DNA of 52,283 nt from assembly GCA_001598975.1 (NCBI GenBank), contig BBXU01002816.1:1-52283 (forward strand). The letters run 5' to 3'. Position numbers and translations under genes: made by a program. The notes beneath the pieces are model-generated. The model made no database searches. It worked only from the letters and a program-made list of their open reading frames with translations, and had not been told where the DNA came from. Below, one piece after another: positions 1 through 11,342 of this stretch. Positions within the stretch are counted from its first letter, which is position 1. Each line of letters starts with the position of its first letter. The DNA comes from Parachlorella kessleri. Its lineage: Eukaryota; Chlorophyta; Trebouxiophyceae; Chlorellales; Chlorellaceae.

Positions 1-1
1 T

Positions 2-292
2 TACCCTTACGTCAATGGCGGCGGAGACAGGTACATCTCAACTAAGGCCTACAAGCAGCTCTCAAGACGCACATCCGAGATTCACAGGAGGTACTATCTA
101 GGGCGTCAGGTACCCGCGGTGGCTGGTTCGAAATGGAAATTCCCTTTCCGGGATGGTCGGCATGCGCCGCATGCTGTGCATAAGAAGATGCCGATTTTGG
201 GCATCTTAACGCCTGGGCAGGTTTCCCGATTCGCAGGACCCTCGACCTCATCTGCGCTGACTTTGGAACTTCACTTAGAAGTTGAACTGTGA
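2..292 (+). CDS. 3' end of an unrecognised protein (5' truncated by window edge)
   Basis: A frame open from the window edge runs 96 codons and ends in TGA at 290-292. It has no internal ATG near the left edge, so it looks like the last exon of a gene starting outside the window. The peptide is basic and rich in aromatic residues (for example RRYYLGRQV and KWKFPFRDGRH), with no domain I recognise. Nothing else supports it, and a chance open frame is possible at this length. Confidence 0.35.
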   Translation, partial: YPYVNGGGDRYISTKAYKQLSRRTSEIHRRYYLGRQVPAVAGSKWKFPFRDGRHAPHAVHKKMPILGILTPGQVSRFAGPSTSSALTLELHLEVEL

Positions 293-723
293 GTGGCGGC
301 TAGAGTGGCGGCACAAGGTGACAAAGTGGTGTCGAGAGGGTTTCCAAAGGCAAGCAATATCAGTTGTTGTTGTTAATCAGCTGAAACAAGCTTATCAGCG
401 ATAGGTCGGAGAGCCCCGGCTCTCGCGGCACGGCACTGGCAAGACAAGATTGCTGAGCGCTTACTGGCAGCACTCTGTTATACCGACGCCGAGGGTTAGT
501 TAGACAGTGATCACCATGCCTCAACCCTCCGTCCATATGTCATTGTATAGACGTCGTAACTGGCTTTTCACCTCAGAACTGCCTAGTGCAAATGTGGAAG
601 CGACAAGGGTACTTGCCGGCTTGCTTTGTCGGTGCCCTGCGCTTATGGGCGGCTTCCTATCTCACAACGCTTTTGTAGGCTTGCACCCACTTGACTGCGA
701 CGTGATAGCCACCCTCAGCAGCT
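293..723. other. Intergenic region upstream of the SPX gene
   Basis: There is no convincing coding exon here. The stretch should hold the 3' end of the upstream gene and the promoter and 5' UTR of the SPX gene at 724. An open frame beginning at 507 overlaps the SPX start in another frame and has no protein-like features. I see no clear TATA box. Confidence 0.4.
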
Positions 724-2862
724 ATGAAGTTTGGGAAGTTGCTTCAAGAGTTCCAGCACGGGGGCGAGATACCAGACTGTATATTGGACTACAAGTCGCT
801 CAAGAAGAAGCTTAAGGCCATAAAGGCTCAGAAGGAGTCCGGTATGTGTAAGGGGAGTCATCCAGGAATGCAGCAGCTTGGAGCGTATATATACAGAAGA
901 TGACGCAGGGAGTGTATTGTAGTTTGCAATTTTGGGCGTTGAACACCCAACCATAATGAAGTGCACAGCGAGACAGCTGTGGCCTGCCTGCTTTGCAGGG
1001 GCAGAGTCGCCAACTGCTGCTGCTACTGTGCCGGAGACCTCTGCAGACACGCCGAGGGTGCGTCACTGCATCATCAACCTGCTCTGAGTTGCACATGCAC
1101 TGGACTGCCACTGTGGGCCGAACCGCCACCAAAGCCTGGCATGCAGAACCTTGTCGATTGGCTGTTGTTGCAGGCAGCACTGACAGCGGATGAGCTTGAG
1201 TTTGTGAGGCTCTTGAACGAGGTGAGCACAGCTGCTGCAAGAGGGGGTTGCCTGAACTCTGCCACACATCCCTCGGCCAACCGTCCCCACACCAGCTTAC
1301 ACGAGCTGGACAAATCTGCAACAGTGCAGCGTGGCTCCTGCAGCCCGCCTTGCAGCAAGCAAGAACCAGTGCTCAAGCACAGAACATCAACTCTTCCCCT
1401 CCCGGCGGCAACCTGTAACTAGCATGCAAGTGGCCGGCACTGCAGGATGTAAGCCGCATCAACGAGTTCTTCATTGAGCGGGAAGAGGAGGCAGTGATCC
1501 GACTCAAGGCACTAGAGGATCGTGTGGCAGACGCGGCAGGGCCGCAGGAGCTGTCGGCTCTGGGCATCGCCCTGGTGGACTTCCATGGGGAGATGGTAAG
1601 GGCATTTCAAGGCTGCCTGGCTGGTGTGGATTCCAATATGGTGGAGTAGGGAGAATGTTGTTTCCAGGCTGGAGCGTGAGGTCTGGTGGGGCAGGGTCTT
1701 GGAGACGTGCTCCGGCTGTTGGGTTGGGTGTGCGTGAGACTGCAGGACGCTCTCAGCAACCAAGGAGTGCAAGCACTGTGCGGAACGGCACGGCTCACCT
1801 GTCAAGGCTAGGAGCTTGCATGTACTGCCCCAGATGTTTTTCAGCAGTGGTACCCACTCCCTGCAGGTGCTGCTGCTGCACTGGAGCCTCATCAACTACG
1901 CAGCAGTGGCCAAGATCTTGAAGAAGCATGACAAGCTGACGGGCAGCCTGTTGCGGGCGCCCTACCTGTCCAACATGCTGCAGCAACCTTTCCTTAGCAC
2001 AGAGTCTATCAGCATGCTGGTCCGCAGGACAGAACAACATGTGCAGAGGCTGGCGGCTGGGGCAGGTGCGTAGCGCCATGCAGGAGTCGGCTGTGGGTGA
2101 TGTGTAGCTGACACTGTGGCTGGCAGGTGTTCGTTTTGAGCACGACAAAAGCGCCTCAAGATGGACATCTGGATACTGCTCCTCAAGTGTGCATGTTGGT
2201 TGACGGCGCTGCATGCCCACCAGGCGCAGAAAAGTGGTGTAGGTGAGTCACAGCGACGAGTGTGTGTTTCTGCTGCCATGAGCGCAGAGGGCGGGGAGGG
2301 AGCAGGGCGCAGCCAGGCGCAGCAGAAGCAGCAGGCCCGCGGGGCAGCGGAGTGCACGGCAGCATCATCAAAGCTGGCACCTCCCCACATAGTCAAGTGA
2401 GTAGCCCGACTGGCGCTGCTTGCCCACGGGGCAGCCACAAAGCCGGGGGTCCTTACTTCCTGTGCTCTAGGGTTGGCCCTAGGAGGTAGCTGTTGCTAGC
2501 CCATGGCTTTGGCCTACCCATCAAACATAAATTAACCTCCATACATTAGCCTCTAGCCTTGGTGGGTGGACATGAGCAAGGGTCCACACGGTATCAATTC
2601 CATGCAGAAGCGTGGAGTCTGGAACAGTTTTTTCCGGGGTGCTAGGTTGCTAGCCGCACCCAGGGTAAGCCCGTGCGCATGCATGGCCCTTGCGTGCTGC
2701 AGGCGCACCAGGGCAGCCTTGGGCATGCTGCATGAGCTCCAAGAGAAGGCAAGCACGCCCTCCACCCTCCTGCCACCCAGCACAGCCAGCTTGCAGGGGC
2801 CGTCCCCCAAGCGGCAGAAGGTGGAGCAAGAAGTGAAAGTGGCCGTGGCGACCACCCTGTAA
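724..2862 (+). CDS. Single SPX-domain protein (phosphate/inositol pyrophosphate sensor)
   Basis: SPX domains bind inositol pyrophosphates and report phosphate status, usually by holding a transcription factor or transporter. Proposed exons are 724-841, 1178-1221, 1446-1595, 1867-2065, 2224-2242 and 2703-2862; all phases join and give 229 aa. The protein starts with the family hallmark MKFGKLLQEF, then DYKSLKKKLKAI, the EFFIEREEEAVIRLK helix (about residues 55-75) and KILKKHDKLTG (about 115-125), whose lysines match the ligand-binding patch. The tail (RTRAALGMLHELQEKA, then Ser/Thr/Pro-rich and a basic end) resembles plant stand-alone SPX proteins. No EXS, MFS, VTC or RING domain follows before the stop. 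The 19-nt fifth exon is the weakest part of the model: it fits only by phase and splice consensus. Confidence 0.85.
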
Positions 2863-3654
2863 TCTTACCTGCACTGCCTACTGGTGGGTCTATCCATAGT
2901 TTGATAGGCCAGACCTAGTTGGAGCGCCGCTGGTGGCGGTTGCCACGGGAGCTTTCTGCCCAGCTTGGGTGGACGCATTTCCCACACCAGGGCTGAACGG
3001 TGACTGGGTGAGGATGTGTAATAGTTATGTACAGGAAGCAGGTTGATGTGTTTCTATAGCAGTTTTTGCTGGTTTGTATGATTCTGCCGCCCCACGCGGC
3101 CGCTGGCTGCCTAGCTAGGTAATGCATGTAGGCTCGGCAGCAGGGCCGCCCTTGACATCTGCGGTGCCTTCCTGCTGGAAGACCAGGGCTTGAATAAACA
3201 TCAACACTGTTACGCATTTTGTTTTCCCAGTGGAGGAAGAACAACTGCTTGGCTGCAACCGTTAGGTCTGCTCGAGCTGTCTGCCTTTGCCCTTCTCCTT
3301 GCTGGTTACCTTAACTCTCGCTCCATGTTCAAGTAGCAGCTGCGTCTACTGCCCACATTTCCTTGGCAATGTACCCTCGCCCCAGTCATTACCCTTGTTC
3401 AGCCTATGTCTGTTTCTGGATGTGCCGCTGACGACTGTTTTTGACTCCAAGCCTTGCATGCTTGACAATCAGGTTGAGCAGAACAAGGCTACGATGGGCT
3501 CACGGCAGGTAACCATGCTGTAGCCCACACTGGACTTGTGTTGAAGTCAAAACCAAGACGACAGATGCCTTCCAAAGGCAACGGATCCCTTATTCAAATG
3601 TACATGCCCTCCCTACCTCACACACCCTCAGACAACCGGCCCTAGCTTACGCCC
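2863..3654. other. Convergent intergenic region between SPX (+) and Sec5 (-)
   Basis: Both flanking genes end here, so it should hold two 3' UTRs. The open frame at 3287-3523 has no recognisable features and is probably non-coding. I see no repeat or RNA gene. Confidence 0.45.
3017..3021 (+). terminator. TGTAA polyadenylation motif of the SPX gene
   Basis: TGTAA lies 155 bp past the SPX stop codon. TGTAA is the known chlorophyte polyadenylation signal. The position is suitable but unproven. Confidence 0.4.
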
Positions 3655-6600
3655 TTACGTCTGAACCAGCGAAACTGCGGCCGATTGCCCCAAGTTTCGC
3701 AGGGGTGCCAGGTTGGCTGCAGACCCGGCCACCTCCTCCCGACAAAGCGCACCCAGCCTGTCGAAGCAGGCCAGCACCAGACCTTCTACGCTGCTGTTGC
3801 TGCTGCCTGCCGCCGCCGCCCCTCTGGCTGCTCGGCACCAGCCCTGCAGCTGCGCTAGCGACTCTGACGCGGCATGCTCTCCCTGCCCTGCACCCGCCTG
3901 CGCCGCTGCAATAGCGCTCTGCAGCCGCTGCACCACCGCTTTCTCCAGGTCCTTCACTGCCTGCGCCAGCGCCGGCCAGCTCAGCACCCCCACCGCGGCT
4001 GCCAGGTACCGCCCCTCCAGCCACAGCTGGCACACGCCCCCAGGGGTAATGCCGGGCGGCAGGCCGCCCTCCTGCCGCAGGATCTCCGCAAATCCTTCCA
4101 CCAGGCTGGTCACAAGCTCCGCCACCACCTCACCCAGCACCCCCGGGGCGGTGGACGACAGCTCCGCCTGCCGGGTCAGTCAGGCAACAGTAGTGTGTTG
4201 AGGCGTTGCAAAGTGTCGCTTGGTGGCCCATCGTTGCGGCATGGATGCCGTGACGGCCTGGTGCGCGTCTAGCAAACTCAGGCAAGACTCAGGCGCATTC
4301 TACATCCAGTCCTGTTCGTACAGCTCCACTCTCACTCCCTGTTCGCACTACCTGCCACCCATGCTACATACATGCAGCTACCAGCCTCAAACTTTACAGT
4401 GCTGGTGGTCAGGGGGAGGAGACAAACCTGCCCCTTGCAGCCTACCTTGGCCTTGCTGCAGTTGGGACAACAAAGGCCACTCCCAGCGCACCCACATGAG
4501 GTGCAGGGCAACAATCACCCCACCCTTTCCGATATTGGTGACCATTTCAGCACCCACCACGCCAGGCATACTCCAACTTTTTAGACACCAAGGGCCGCTA
4601 AGCCAGGACCTCACCTGCACCAGCACCAGCGTGTGCAGCAGCTCCAGCACCACAGGCCGCATCCCGGTGGGAGGGGGTGCACTCTCCCAGTCGGTGCCAT
4701 CCCCAAAGAAGAACTCCTCCATCACCTGGTCCAGCACCGCCTGCAAGCCAGCATTGCCCAGCAATCGACGCGTTGTAGGTGCTAGCATGCCCTACCGGTG
4801 CAACCCTCTGCCCACAGTCTACTTGCTGCAACTCAGGACCAGCAGCCGGACAGACACCCATCCGCACATATTGGTGGGAAGGAGGAGCGCCCTAAGCCCA
4901 GCAACTGCAGCCGCTCGCGTCAGACAGAATCAGGTACCTGCTTGCGATCAATGTAGGCCATGACGAGGTCATGCTCCACGGCTTCCAGCTCTGCTGCGCA
5001 CTGTGCTGCGGCTGCCTGACCCTCCTTAGGGGACCCCCCCGCCTGCAGCATGGGGCCCCAGGTGCGGTACAGCTGCCCCAGCAGCCGCCCATGGACCGCG
5101 TTGGCATTGGCACAGAGCAGCAGCAACCGGCGCCCTACAGAGGTTTCGCCGGGTGAGGCGGCACTTCTGGTACTGACGGTGCTGCCGCTGCCACCCTTCT
5201 GTTGCTCCTGCATGCGGCAAAGTGCTGGTCACCGCTGTTCGTAATAGCGACCTTGCGCCCATGCTGCGAGGTAATTGCCGGCATGCTACCCTGGGCTCTA
5301 CATTTGCTCAACGACCACTGCAGCGTACTGGCATGCAGTTGACCACCTCCGGCCTACGTCCAACTCCTGCTACCAGAACCCAGGCACAAAGGGCATCTCT
5401 CCCTAACCCTCATGCACGCACCTGCTGCTGCTGCGTCACGCCTTCTGCAAGCTTTCGCAGCCCCGCCCCATAGGCAGTAAAACACCCAAAGAAGGCATCC
5501 CTTGCTGGGGCAGCCGACTTCCGGAGGGGGTTGACTTGCACCCTGCCCGCCTCGCTGAGAGCGGCTGCCAGGTGCTGCATGCCGGTCGTAATAAGCTGCC
5601 TGAGTCCTGCTACGGCGCCCGTCACTGGGGCACCTGTACCAGCACAGCAGGTGGCGCAGCAGCGCTGCTGATGACTTCAAGGAAGTGCGGGCAGAGCCTA
5701 ATCAGGGTTGTTAGCTCGATGTCTGAGCAAGGGTTGGCTTCCTGCCAGCAGGTCGAGGCAGAAAACCACCAGAATCCCAGCCCTCCCATATGTCCAGTAC
5801 TCCTAAGCCCAGCTGTAAGAGGTTCCACCTCCACGGAGTGCGCTGCACCGCCAACACAAAATGCTTCCAAGCTTGCCACCTGCACTCCCCTAAAACCTCA
5901 CCTGCCCTCTGGCTCGCCACATCCATCACCCAGTCCTCCCCCTCACACAGCCGCGCCACCGCGGCCTGCAGCTCCCCCCTCAGCGCCGCAATGCACTGCT
6001 TGGCAGCCTGCTCAGCCAGGGCGCTCATCACTTCCACAGCGGCCGTGGGGGCCGGCCCTCCCTCAGCCGCAACCGCTTGCTGCACCTCCAGGCAGCCGGC
6101 CACGATGTCGCGCAGCGTGCTCAGCAGGCCCGCTGCGTCCAGGCAGCCAGAGCTGCCAAAGCAGTCGCGCACCGCGTGCCTGGAAGGGTCGCAGGGAGCA
6201 AGGGAGGGCCCTGGGCCAGGATCGAGGGAAGAACTGGTGGCAGCACCACGGGGTTTGTAGGTCACTCCGTGCGCTGGCAAAGCCCCCATATACATTGCAG
6301 CGCCATCAGCCAAGCTGCTCGATAGCTCAAGGCCCCAGACCTAACTGCAATTTTGTGTCAACTGGCTGCCCCATGCACCTGTATGCTGCCAAGACCCGGC
6401 CAATAGCTTGCTCTGCCTCCGCCATGCCCCTCTCAATGCTGGTGGCAGCGCTCCCAATCCCGGCCAGGCCTGGCAGCCGTGCCTGCTTGCAAAAGACAAG
6501 GTCCAATCTCAACAAACAAGCTGCCAAGGACTAACGGGGAGGCTGACAACTCCGGCAAGGGCGTCAACTCAAGCCCCGTGCCTTTCTGCAACCTAGATAA

Positions 6601-9600
6601 TGCAGGGCTGCCAGCTACATAGCAAGGGCCACAGTCTCTGAAAATCAACATGCTGCCCTCCTCGTACCTGCGTCAGCGTCCAGACAGGTGGGAGCCACTG
6701 CGCCAGTGCCGCAGTGAGCCGCGCCACGTGCTGCACGGTGGCCAGCTGTGTGGCCTTGCCCAGGCTTTCAGCAGACGTGGGGGCGGCGGGAGGGGGCCCA
6801 GCAGCTGAGGGCGGCGGCGTGATGCCCAGATTAGCCAGCGCTGCCAGCTGCTCCTGCACATCGGCGTCACCTGGGGACCACTGTGAGCTTGCCTACCTTG
6901 CGCGCCACAACCAGTAATAGCCAACTTACCAGGGCGGGCTATGACAAGGGGGCTCGGCTGTCACCAGCCAGGGACGTCAGCGCCCAGCAGCCTGCTTGTG
7001 CTAGACTCCAGCACAGAGCCTCACCTAGGGGCACTAGTTGGGTCTGCTGCTCCACCCGCAGCAGTCATAAAAGGCCAACCCCCAGGCATCAGCATGCATT
7101 CTTATACACAACCACCCCTAAGGTTTTTCCTGCGCGTCCCTCCCATGCCTGACTTGCCTCCCGGTCCTCTGACTCCTGCTTGCGCTGCAGCAGCACAGCC
7201 ACCCGGTCGCGGTACTGCTGCTGGGCTCCCTCCAGCACCCCCATGATGTGCCGCTCCTGGCTCTCCATATACAGCCTGCAAGTACAGCCACGGGCAGCAG
7301 ACTGGGTAGGCATGCAGGACAGGACGGCAACGTCACAGTGCAACCAAGCAGACTGGTCTCGGCTCCCCAGGACCCTCACTCTGCAGGAGGGCGGGCAACA
7401 CAGCGCCGGCACACTCAGAAAGAGCTGGAACCTCAGGGCCACCCACGGGACCGGAGGCGGGGCTTCTCTTCTAGGCAGGCTCTTCACCAGAGCAGATGCG
7501 TTGCGGCAAGTCCAAATCGCCACCCCAGCATATCACACACGGCAAGCCCTTGCAGGGCCAGCCGGCAGCCCCAGCCCCCCCCTACCCCCCCCCCCCCCCA
7601 GACACACCTGGCCGGGTCCAAGCCCTGTGCGGCCCTGACACCCAGCGCCTGAAGCTGCAGCAGGTACTTGATGGCGTCATGCACCTCGCCTGGAACGCTT
7701 TGCACGCTGCGCACTGCCGCCTCCAGGTCGTAGGCCACGCCGCACACCACCTGCGGCAGGAGGGCAGGGGATGGCCAGTTGGGCGGCTCACCAGCGAAAC
7801 CCTGTTGAGGGTGGCGGCCTGTCCTGGCAGGCATTGAATGCCATTCAGATTGCTCCAGGTCCATGTATACAGGATCACTATGTACGAGCTTATAGCTCAC
7901 AATCCGGACTCCCCCCCGAGGTTATGTACCTACTACAAGTGAACACCAGCACAACAAAACGCTTTCACCCAAGCTGTCCAATGGTACTCGGCCAGCAGGC
8001 CCCGCACATAGTGCTCCTCCGCACTATCCCTGCCCACCCCCCACAACACAGATGCATACACGTCCAGCTGTGCACCAAAGGCTTGCATGCCACAGGCCCA
8101 CGCCCAGGTTGCTGTTTGGAGCCTTGGCTTCCCACCTTGTCAATCTCCTCCAGCAGCTTGAGCCACATGCTGTCCTGCTGCGCCTGCTGGGGCAGCTCGC
8201 TGGTGTGGTCCGCAAGCAGCGCCCGCGCCTTGCGGTAGTCAGCAACCACCTGGGCAGGCAACAGGAGGTGCTGCCGGGTCAGGCTGTATGGCAGGGATCT
8301 CAAGTGCATCAAGGCAGCTGCGCGGAAGCTCCTAAACAACCAGGCAGCGGGTGGCCAGGCGACAGTGTCTGCCACACAGCGAGTGACCCCGCGTAACCCG
8401 CATGATGCCGGTGGAATTTGTTCAACCGCAGAACCAGCATGAAGCATGCCCAGGACAGGTCCGGAGGGCTCTCTGCTCCCCCCCCTCCCCGCATCAGCTG
8501 CCTGCCGAACACTCACCCCTCACCCTCGTCTGCACTATCGAACTTGACGGACCCCAACACACACAGCACACCCAGCCAACCAAGGTGTGCACGGATGGGC
8601 TTCAAGCCCAGCGGGCCGCCCCTGGCAGCTCTCCCTGGTTCCGCAGCACCAGCAGTCGCGGCCGCCCACCTGCTCGTAGTCTCGGGCCTGGGCGTGCTCC
8701 CTGACCCTGGAGGGCAGCCTGACCACCGCCTCGTAGCGCCTGATGAGCCCCAGCACTTGCTTGATGCGATCCGCCTTGGACTGGCGCTCCAGCAGCGGAC
8801 CGAACGCACGACGGGCCTCGTCTTGCACCTGCATGGCGGGCAAGGCCCAAGACGGTGCATCAGGGGTTGCAGCGGTGTGTGAGCGTGGCGGAGGAGCGGG
8901 AGCAGGCGCACTGGCAGAGCACGGGCAACTGCAGCTAGGGCACCCCGAAAACTGACCAGCAGGGCTCGCTGAGAACATTCACTGGATGCATATCCGCACT
9001 GGAAAGTTGGCTACATATGTAGCCCCAGGGCAGGCTTGATTCTCTCCCTCCAACCACTCTTCAAGTCCAACAGGGGGCCACCACGCCTTCCAACTCGAAC
9101 CCTGGACTGCACCCCGCACCGCACACCACCACATCAGTTCGCAACAGCGTGCGCAGCACCTGGAGCACTGCAACCATCACTTCTGAAGAGCTGGTCCCAT
9201 CCACGCCCTCTTGCCCATCTGCCTCGGCCTTCTGAAGCTTGGCGTATATGTCATCAATGGTGTTCTTGCTGCTGATGAAGCGCTCGAAATTCTCTTTGAC
9301 CTGCAGCAACCACACCAACACGTATGGCTGCCCGTCAACCCAGCAGCAGAAAACGTAGGTGACATAAGTACCGCAAAGCATGCGCTGCTCAGCTGATTGC
9401 CGCACATTGAGCGCTCATGCCTGGGAGTATGTTGGGCACGGCACCAAAGATGCACAGGCGACAGCTGGCGCACACACTCACCAGCGCCTTGAGTTGGCCT
9501 GTGTGTTCTGACAGCTGGAGCTTGAGGTTGTGCAGCCCCCGGCTCAGCTCCTGAACTGTTGTGTCCTGCGAGCACCCGCTGAGGAGCCGTGTTCAACTCT

Positions 9601-10907
9601 GGCATATCACTCAGAGCCTCGATGCACCCCAGAATACAGCTGCAACAGGCAGGCAGCCTCACTTTCACTTTCCCAGCCAACATAACAGACTGCAACTCGA
9701 GCAGCGTCTCCATGAGCGTCTGGTCGCGTGTTGAGAGCATGGCAACGGTGCCGGGGCAGTCAACACCCATCCATGTGGGGTGACCTTCCAGCAGCACCTG
9801 CCCCCTCTCTGCCCTTACCGAGTGAATGACCTTCAGGTAGAGCTCCGGATCAAACTGCTCGCTGGCCGGCAGCACCTTGTTGCGCACCAGGTTGCTGCCA
9901 AGCTCACCCAGCTGGCCAGCAGGGCCGTCGCCAGCCTCTAGGCCGCCGCCAGGCGAAGAGGGGCGTAGGCCCCGGCGCGCTGCCTCCTGGAATAGGAACC
10001 AAGCCGTGCTTTCTGTTAACATGACCTGGGGGCTTGCTTGTGCTTCCTGCTATGCTTAGCCCTATCTCCACAGCCCACTGTATGGCAGTGACTAGGCACT
10101 TGAGCTGCAGGGTAGATGGCTAGCTACCACAGAGGACGGAAGCCACCGCATTCAACTTACGGGGGCTGCTGTCCGGCTGGCTGTCCTTCCCTTGCCAGCA
10201 CCTACTCCTGTGTCAGAGCGAGTCTGCAGGGCAAGCCCACTGTCTGTCAGTTTCGTGATTAGGACACCGAGAGACAGGCTCCTGGTGACAACACCCGCAC
10301 TAGTGCCACTGACAAGCTAGGCAGCATGCAGTGCTTATTGAATGCATGGAACCCCCCCCCACAGGATTCCCCTCGCAGTCATTCACAATGCAGCAGACTT
10401 ACCAGTGCTAGCACCCGAGTGTCCACTCTCCCAAAGCCGAGTGGGTCCATGTTGTCAGTCTCTATTGCGCTGGCTGTGATATTCAGCCGCGACACAGCCT
10501 CCGAGTTTTCCGTTTGGATGACCGCATTCTGTGCAATGGTCACTGCTACACGCTCCAACTCGTCGATATCAACCTGCAATCCGGTCCCAAGGGCCAGCCC
10601 CCACGGTCAGGTTGAGGCCCCCCTTGGCAGCCTTCTCTGCAGTCTAAGTAGCTATGAGGACTAGAGGATGAGCTACAACCAGGAGGTTTAAGCCCACCTC
10701 CGCCCAAAGCGTTGCTTGGTCCAACAAGTCTGCCTCCTTGTTTGAGGATCCCCCTGGCAGTGGCAGTGGAACCGCTGCAGTTGCTGGTTTCGACAAGCCC
10801 CCTGGCTGTGGCAGTGCCGCCGATGTTGCTGGTTTCGCAGGCTCCTTCCTTTCCTCTTTCTCCTCGTCGCTAAGAGACATAAGAGAAATCTCATCGTCTG
10901 ACGCCAT
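3655..10907 (-). CDS. SEC5: Exocyst complex subunit Sec5 (EXOC2 family)
   Basis: Sec5 is part of the eight-subunit exocyst that tethers secretory vesicles to the plasma membrane. Exons in reading order: 10698-10907, 10403-10573, 9819-9986, 9663-9719, 9482-9565, 9160-9300, 8670-8828, 8136-8249, 7608-7750, 7158-7275, 6668-6880, 6379-6482, 5902-6179, 5422-5624, 4938-5207, 4615-4791, 3655-4167. Phases join throughout and give about 1040 aa, close to plant SEC5 (about 1090). Recognisable blocks are DPLGFGRVDTR, FDPELYLKVIHS, VKENFERFISSKNTIDDIYAKL and KADRIKQVLGLIRRYEAVVRLPS cut as two helices, followed by DYRKARALLADHT, all in family order. The acidic N-terminus (MASDDEISLMSLSDEE) is also typical. 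The intron after 7158 has a GC donor. The model is least certain at 5422-5760, where another frame also looks coding, and at the right edge of the exon ending at 4791. Confidence 0.9.
4270..4365 (-). repeat. Dispersed intronic repeat, copy in the last Sec5 intron
   Basis: Read on the minus strand, which is the sense strand of Sec5, this contains GGGTGGCAGGTAGTGCGAAC and then a tail ending in CTGAGTCTTGCCTGAGTT. Both parts recur in the WDR4 intron at 17373-17457, in the same order. It lies fully inside the intron between exons 4167 and 4615. Confidence 0.75.
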
Positions 10908-11342
10908 GGCCTGCGTTGATCGGAGCTGCTTTGCTGCCCAGCCAACTGATCAAGCTGTCCCTGTACTTTTCAACAAAATCCAGGAACTTCTACATTTTAC
11001 AGCTTGCCGTCTGAGGGCTCTTTCTGAGCTGCAAGTACGGGGATCTGATCCTGGTATCCGACCCTGCCAACGAGGCATGGGGCACACAACAAGAAGGCAA
11101 GGGGCACACTGCGACCTAAGGTGCAACCGCACGCACTTTGAAAAGATGACGCTACACCTTGGCAACACCATGGATATAATACACTATCCAAACCAAGCAC
11201 ATTTCATGTACAGGACAATACCATACAAAAGGCGCCCCCGGCACTGTATCTGCAAACCGCTCCACACACAAACCCAAGGGGGGCAAAAGACATACAAAGC
11301 CAGCCCTACTCCACCTTTCACTTTCCACAACATGATATCACT
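10908..11342. other. Spacer between the tandem minus-strand BSD and Sec5 genes
   Basis: 435 bp holding the 3' UTR of the BSD-domain gene and the promoter and 5' UTR of Sec5. I see no coding exon. The plus-strand open frame across it (10738-11601) is antisense to exons of both genes and is treated as a shadow. Confidence 0.45.
10997..11001 (-). terminator. TGTAA polyadenylation motif of the BSD-domain gene
   Basis: TGTAA on the minus strand, 342 bp past the BSD-gene stop and about 90 bp before the Sec5 start codon. It is the only such motif I noticed in this short spacer. Confidence 0.35.

Noticed and set aside
5536..6534. A 332-codon plus-strand open frame, the longest in the window
   Set aside because: It lies antisense to Sec5 exons and introns, is Ser/Pro/Ala/Gln-rich as expected from reading GC-rich exons backwards, and matches no family.
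7578..7601. Poly-C run in a Sec5 intron
   Set aside because: It is simple-sequence intron content next to the donor of exon 7608-7750, with no sign of function.
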